A program made the position numbers and the translations under genes. A stretch of 64,000 nucleotides of DNA, taken from positions 217,932 to 281,931 of the forward strand of contig NZ_JANZYP010000001.1 in assembly GCF_025506355.1 (NCBI RefSeq), written 5' to 3'. A model generated the notes under the pieces. That model saw only the letters and a program-made list of their open reading frames with translations, was not told where the DNA came from and ran no database searches. Source of the DNA: Sphaerisporangium corydalis. Its GTDB lineage: Bacteria > Actinomycetota > Actinomycetes > Streptosporangiales > Streptosporangiaceae. This document shows, piece by piece, positions 60,368 to 64,000 of the stretch (position 1 is its first letter; every line of letters starts with the position of its first letter).

Positions 60368-63004
60368 TCAAGGCAGGATCTCGACGTACCCGTCGGTTCC
60401 GTGGACGCGGATGCGCTGTCCGTCCAGGATCAGACGGGTGGCCCGCTCCACGCCCACGACGGCCGGCAGGCCGTACTCACGGGCGATCACCGCGCCGTGG
60501 GTCATCAGGCCGCCGACCTCCGTCACCAGGCCCGTGATCCCGACGAAGAGCGGTGACCAGCTGGGGTCGGTGTAGACCGTGACCAGGATGTCGCCCGCCT
60601 CCAGATCGGCCTCCGCCATGTCGAGGATGACGCGGGCCCTCCCTTCGACGGTCCCGGCGGAGACCGGCAGGCCGATCAGGGCACCGGCCGGTGCGTCGTC
60701 GCGCCGGTACGCCCCGGTGAGCGCCTCGCCGTCCGATGTGAGCACGCGGGGCGGGGTGAGCGCGTGGTACGACCGGAACGCGGCCTCGCGCCGCCGGATG
60801 AGCCGGTCGTCCACCTGGTTCGTACGCACGACGTCGTGGAGCTCCTGGAACGTGAGGTAGAAGATGTCCTCCTTCTCGCGGAGCACGCCGGCCCGTACGA
60901 GACGCTCGGCCTCCGCCAGCAGGGCCTGCTTGTAGACGAAGTAGCGGCTGACGATGCTGTACTTCGGGTACTCCCGGTACCCGATGAAGGTCCTGACCCG
61001 GTCGATCATCCGCTCGGCCTCGGCGGCCTTCCGCTCGCCGTCCGGCAGGGCCCGCAGGCGTTCCAGCAGGTCACGCCGCTTCTCCTCGGCCGCCTGCCGC
61101 CCCTGCCGGAAGCGCCGTTCGGCTGCGCCCGGCTCGAAGAGCCTGACGTTGTCCAGGATCACGGGCACGAGCGTGGCGGGGCGTTCGCTCCAGCGCGGCC
61201 TGGTGATGTCGATCTCGCCGACGCAGCGCATGCCGTACCGTCCCAGGTAGGCCTCGATGGCGTCACGCGCCTCGGCCCCGCCCGCGAGCTCGGGCAGCTC
61301 GTCCAGAAAGCCCTCGTCGAGAACGTCCTTGTCCTGGACGCCCTTGTCCAGAACGCCCTGCAGGAACGCGACCACCTGCGGGCGCGGACGGATCACGTCC
61401 GCGACGTCGAGCAGCGCCAGGCCCATCTCCGAGGTGACGTTGTCGGGGGCGGACAGGGTGAGCGTGTCGGCCGCGTTCTTCTCGCCCAGCCATTCCAGCA
61501 TCCGGTCGTTGAGCCACCACGTGGCCTCCATCCCCGCCATGATCGCCTGCACGCTCACCGGCTCACTGAGGGCCCGCTTGTGCTCCTGGAAGGCCTCCAG
61601 CAGGAAGTCGAACAACGCCGGCCCGCTCTTCGTCCGGATGTCGCGCCGCAGGGCGGCGACGGACGACCGGCTGCGCTCGATCAGCTCGGTGACGATGGCC
61701 GGATCGGTCTCGATCGGAGCGGGCGCCGCGCCACCGGACGGCGGGCCACCGGCGGGCGGCCCGCCGTCCGGGAGCGAAGGGACGAAACCGTCGCGGTCGA
61801 GCACGGTCTCCAGGGCGTCCCTGACCAGCGGATCGCCTCTCCCCATGACGTCCAGGAGCGCGGCGCGGCTCGCGGGCGTGGCCAGGCGCCGGGTGACGTC
61901 GACGAACAGCCTCCCGCCGGCCTCGTGCATCGCCACCAGGGCCGTCAGCCGCCACATGGAGAGCCCCAAGGGCTTCATGGGGTCGGTCATCATCTGCCCG
62001 TGACCGACGGAGACGTAGACGTGGTTCTCCCGGTCGCCGATCTCCGGGACGGGGAACAACGTGGTGATCGGCCGGCTCTGCACGATGTGGAAGTCGTCCT
62101 CCACCAGGCACCATTCGATGTCCTGCGGGCGGCCGAAGTGCGCCTCGATCCGCCGGCCGAGCCGTACGAGCCGCAGGACCTGCGCGTCCGTCAGCGCCGG
62201 CACCTCCTGCCGCCGGGGGTCGACCGGCAGTACCCGCGTCCCGCCGTCCGGCGAGGCGTAAACGGCACGCTCCTTGGCGGCGACCGCCCTGCTGACGATC
62301 TCGCCGTCGCGCACCTTGTAGACGTCGGGGTTCACCAGGCCGGAGACCAGGGCCTCGCCGAGGCCGAGGCCGGCGTCCACGGTGGCGGCCCTGCGGTCGC
62401 CCGTGACGGGGTCGGCGGTGAACATGACGCCGGCCGCGTGCGGGAGGACCATCCGCTGCACGACCACGGCCATGCCGGCCTTCCGGTGGTCGAAGCCGTC
62501 GCGCAGGCGGTAGGTCACGGCCCGCTCGGTGAACAGCGACGCCCAGCACCGGCCGACGTGCCGGAGGATCGCCGCGGTGCCCACGACGTTCAGGTAGGTG
62601 TCCTGCTGGCCGGCGAAGGACGCCGTCGGCGAGTCCTCCGCCGTCGCGCTGGACCGCACGGCATAGGCGGCGTGCTCGCCGTGCCGCGCGAGCACGCGGG
62701 TGATCGCCGCCGCGAGATCGTCGGGGATGGCAATCCCTTCGATGATCTCGCGGATCTCCGCGCTGAGCGTGCGGATCGCCTCCCGGTCGCCGGGGTTCAG
62801 CCGCGACAGCCGGTCGAGCCGATCGTCGATCGACGGCGCGTCCGCCATGACCTGCCGGAAGGCGTCCGTCGTCACGCAGAAGCCGGGCGGCACCCGGACG
62901 CCGTCGATCCGCGAGAGCTCCCCCAGGTTCGCGCCCTTGCCGCCGACGATCGCGACCTGCGTCTCGCTGGCGTCTCGCAGATCCAGCACGTTCCGCTCGA
63001 TCAT
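60368..63004 (-). CDS. rph: Rifamycin-inactivating phosphotransferase
   Basis: An 878-residue PEP-synthase-like enzyme. The N-terminal ATP-binding domain (VGGKGANLGELSRIDGVRVPPGF, YAVRSSATAEDSPTASFAGQQDTYL, IEWCLVEDDFHIVQSRPIT) is followed by a rifamycin-binding domain of about 430 residues and the C-terminal swivelling His domain, with GGLMTHGAVIAREYG (catalytic His near 836). This three-domain order and length are those of RPH, which phosphorylates the C21 hydroxyl of rifamycins using ATP. PEP synthase itself lacks this middle part. A Pro/Gly/Ser linker (GGPPAGGPPSGG) is inserted near residue 420. It gives predicted resistance to rifampicin-type drugs. Confidence 0.9.
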   Translation of the reverse strand: MIERNVLDLRDASETQVAIVGGKGANLGELSRIDGVRVPPGFCVTTDAFRQVMADAPSIDDRLDRLSRLNPGDREAIRTLSAEIREIIEGIAIPDDLAAAITRVLARHGEHAAYAVRSSATAEDSPTASFAGQQDTYLNVVGTAAILRHVGRCWASLFTERAVTYRLRDGFDHRKAGMAVVVQRMVLPHAAGVMFTADPVTGDRRAATVDAGLGLGEALVSGLVNPDVYKVRDGEIVSRAVAAKERAVYASPDGGTRVLPVDPRRQEVPALTDAQVLRLVRLGRRIEAHFGRPQDIEWCLVEDDFHIVQSRPITTLFPVPEIGDRENHVYVSVGHGQMMTDPMKPLGLSMWRLTALVAMHEAGGRLFVDVTRRLATPASRAALLDVMGRGDPLVRDALETVLDRDGFVPSLPDGGPPAGGPPSGGAAPAPIETDPAIVTELIERSRSSVAALRRDIRTKSGPALFDFLLEAFQEHKRALSEPVSVQAIMAGMEATWWLNDRMLEWLGEKNAADTLTLSAPDNVTSEMGLALLDVADVIRPRPQVVAFLQGVLDKGVQDKDVLDEGFLDELPELAGGAEARDAIEAYLGRYGMRCVGEIDITRPRWSERPATLVPVILDNVRLFEPGAAERRFRQGRQAAEEKRRDLLERLRALPDGERKAAEAERMIDRVRTFIGYREYPKYSIVSRYFVYKQALLAEAERLVRAGVLREKEDIFYLTFQELHDVVRTNQVDDRLIRRREAAFRSYHALTPPRVLTSDGEALTGAYRRDDAPAGALIGLPVSAGTVEGRARVILDMAEADLEAGDILVTVYTDPSWSPLFVGITGLVTEVGGLMTHGAVIAREYGLPAVVGVERATRLILDGQRIRVHGTDGYVEILP

Positions 63005-63076
63005 CGCGGCACCTCCGGTACGGCCGTGCCCGGCCGCACCGCCCCGGCCGATCGGTTCAACGATACCGTTGGAGGA

Positions 63077-63121
63077 ATGACCGCCTCGACCCCGTCACCA
63101 CCGCCCGTCAAGGACGTCTGA
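63077..63121 (+). CDS. 14-residue leaderless ORF divergent from rph
   Basis: TACCGT (63064-63069), 7 nt, then an ATG at 63077 and 14 codons (MTASTPSPPPVKDV). It looks like the first codons of a gene whose remainder was deleted, or a non-functional ORF. The short inverted repeat CAACG-ATAC-CGTTG (63058-63071) overlaps the putative promoter. Confidence 0.3.
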   Translation: MTASTPSPPPVKDV

Positions 63122-63129
63122 GCCGCCGA

Positions 63130-63774
63130 TCAGCCCACGTCGAGGTAGGCCAGTACGGCCAGGACGCGGCGGTGGCCGGTGTGGGTCGTCGGGAGGCCGA
63201 GTTTGCCGAAGATGTTGCCGATGTGCTTGTGCACGGCGTTGTCCGTGATGAACAGGCGTTCACCGATCTCGGTGTTGCCGAGCCCGCTCGCCATCAGTGC
63301 CAGCACCTGGCGTTCCCGGTCGCTCAGGGAGCGGACGGCGTTCCGGCCGCCCGCTCCCATGAGCTGGGCGACGACCTCGGGATCGATGACCGTGCCGCCC
63401 CCGGCGACCCGGCGCAGGTCGTCGACGAACTCGCCCACCCGGCTCACCCGGTCCTTGAGCAGGTAGCCGACGCCGCCGGTGCCGCCGGAGAGCAGTTCGC
63501 GGGCGTACACCTTCTCCACGTACTGCGACAGCACCAGCACGGGCAGGCCGGGATGTCTGCGCCGCAGCTCCAGCGCCGCCCTGATGCCCTCGTCGCGGAA
63601 CGACGGGGGCAGCCGCACGTCGGCGATCACGACGGCCGGCCGATGCCGTTCCACGGCGTCCAGCAGTGCGGGCACCTCGGTGACCAGGGCGCTGACCTCG
63701 ATGTCCCTGCTGCCCAGAAGAAGTTCCAGGCCCGACGCGAGCAGGACGTTGTCCTCGGCGATCACGACGCGCAC
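63130..63774 (-). CDS. NarL/FixJ-type response regulator
   Basis: A 214-residue response regulator: MRVVIAEDNVLLASGLELLL, phospho-Asp in AVVIADVRLPPSFRDEG, Ser in LVLSQYVEK and Lys in GYLLKDRVS. The LuxR-type HTH reads SLSDRERQVLALMASGLGNTEIGERLFITDNAVHKHIGNIFGKL. GTG start at 63774, overlapping the kinase gene by 13 bp. Pairs with the kinase that runs off the window. Confidence 0.92.
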   Translation of the reverse strand: MRVVIAEDNVLLASGLELLLGSRDIEVSALVTEVPALLDAVERHRPAVVIADVRLPPSFRDEGIRAALELRRRHPGLPVLVLSQYVEKVYARELLSGGTGGVGYLLKDRVSRVGEFVDDLRRVAGGGTVIDPEVVAQLMGAGGRNAVRSLSDRERQVLALMASGLGNTEIGERLFITDNAVHKHIGNIFGKLGLPTTHTGHRRVLAVLAYLDVG

Positions 63775-64000
63775 GGTAGCTCCGCAGTGATGACGGTGGG
63801 CCCGCTGGGCGGGCTGGACACCAGAACGGTCCCGTCGAGGGCGGTCGCCCGGTGGCGGACGCCGGCCAGGCCGGTGCCCGAACCCTCGTCCGCCCCGCCT
63901 GTCCCGTCGTCGGTCACCTCGATCAGCAACCGGTCGTCGCGCCGGGTCAGCCTGACCAGCACCCTGCCGGCGCCGCTGTGCTTGGCGGCGTTGGTGAGGG
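63762..64000 (-). CDS. Sensor histidine kinase, C-terminal part (partial)
   Basis: The frame is open to the window end. It encodes the N-box LTNAAKHSGA, then a strand VLVRLTRR, LLIEVTDDGTGG (the D-x-G-x-G box) and GTGLAGVRHRATALDGTV, the usual end of a HATPase_c domain in NarL-system kinases. The rest of the gene, with the sensor and phospho-His, lies beyond 64000. It is cognate to the response regulator next to it. Confidence 0.88.
   Translation of the reverse strand, partial: LTNAAKHSGAGRVLVRLTRRDDRLLIEVTDDGTGGADEGSGTGLAGVRHRATALDGTVLVSSPPSGPTVITAELPCAS

Noticed and set aside
60368-63004. Phosphoenolpyruvate synthase
   Set aside because: It has ATP-binding and His domains but the middle region and C-terminal arrangement are those of rifamycin phosphotransferase, and the PEP/pyruvate TIM-barrel domain is missing.
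60764-63121. A 785-codon plus-strand open frame opposite rph
   Set aside because: Shadow of the conserved RPH protein; only its last 14 codons were kept as a weak separate ORF because of the leaderless promoter.

Overview
The window is very GC-rich DNA with GTG starts, many 4-bp ATGA/GTGA stop/start overlaps, leaderless promoters and families typical of actinomycetes: MmyB-type regulators, a HicB/DUF4097/ABC operon, DUF6221, DUF5825 and a rifamycin phosphotransferase. A filamentous actinomycete (perhaps Streptosporangiales or Streptomyces-like) is the best inference; no rRNA, tRNA or marker gene is present to settle it.

Layout. 1-4.1 kb: end of an unknown gene, an MFS exporter, and divergent from it a compact putative RiPP locus: a 26-residue peptide ORF with a strong ribosome binding site, a B12/radical-SAM maturase and a DUF5825 protein, closed by a hairpin. 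4.4-7.6 kb: hydrolase, IMPase-like pseudoenzyme candidate, carboxymuconolactone-decarboxylase-like protein and a TetR regulator sharing a two-box operator. 7.75-11.5 kb: three-subunit molybdenum hydroxylase. 11.5-14.9 kb: autoregulated RHH/DUF4097/ABC exporter operon. 14.9-22.2 kb: esterase, then a PucR-type regulator gene cut by a 5,216-bp Tn3-family element (16107-21322) with 39-bp inverted repeats and a GGCAC target duplication. Inside are a dead transposase, two intact cargo genes (DinB, YjbR), a small peptide ORF and fragments of an adenylation domain, a serine protease and a P-loop kinase.

22.2-25 kb: DsbA-like oxidoreductase, membrane protein plus regulator, secreted hydrolase. 25-31.7 kb: a full biotin-independent malonate decarboxylase operon, mdcA-B-C-D-E-G-H, all overlapping or nearly so; three of its genes carry tandem duplications. 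31.8-43.6 kb: assorted hydrolases, three regulator types, an ABC/GntR operon, VOC, YdeI and GNAT proteins, an epoxide hydrolase/MarR pair. 43.7-49.6 kb: membrane protein/TetR, ECF sigma factor with a membrane partner, a deletion scar joining a truncated SDR to a truncated TetR gene, and an HTH/MFS pair with a perfect operator. 49.7-53.4 kb: two aldo/keto reductases and a flavodoxin lipoprotein facing their likely MmyB regulator. 53.5-56.9 kb: DUF418/histidine kinase/response regulator operon with large coding minisatellites. 57-60.4 kb: a lower-GC island with a TetR/GH29 fucosidase pair between gene remnants, including a second Tn3 transposase fragment. 60.4-64 kb: rifamycin phosphotransferase and the start of another two-component system.

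Two themes run through the window. In-frame tandem repeats (9, 18, 27, 30, 36 bp) have expanded inside several otherwise ordinary enzymes. Many accessory genes are regulator/target pairs whose operators can be read directly as inverted or phased direct repeats.
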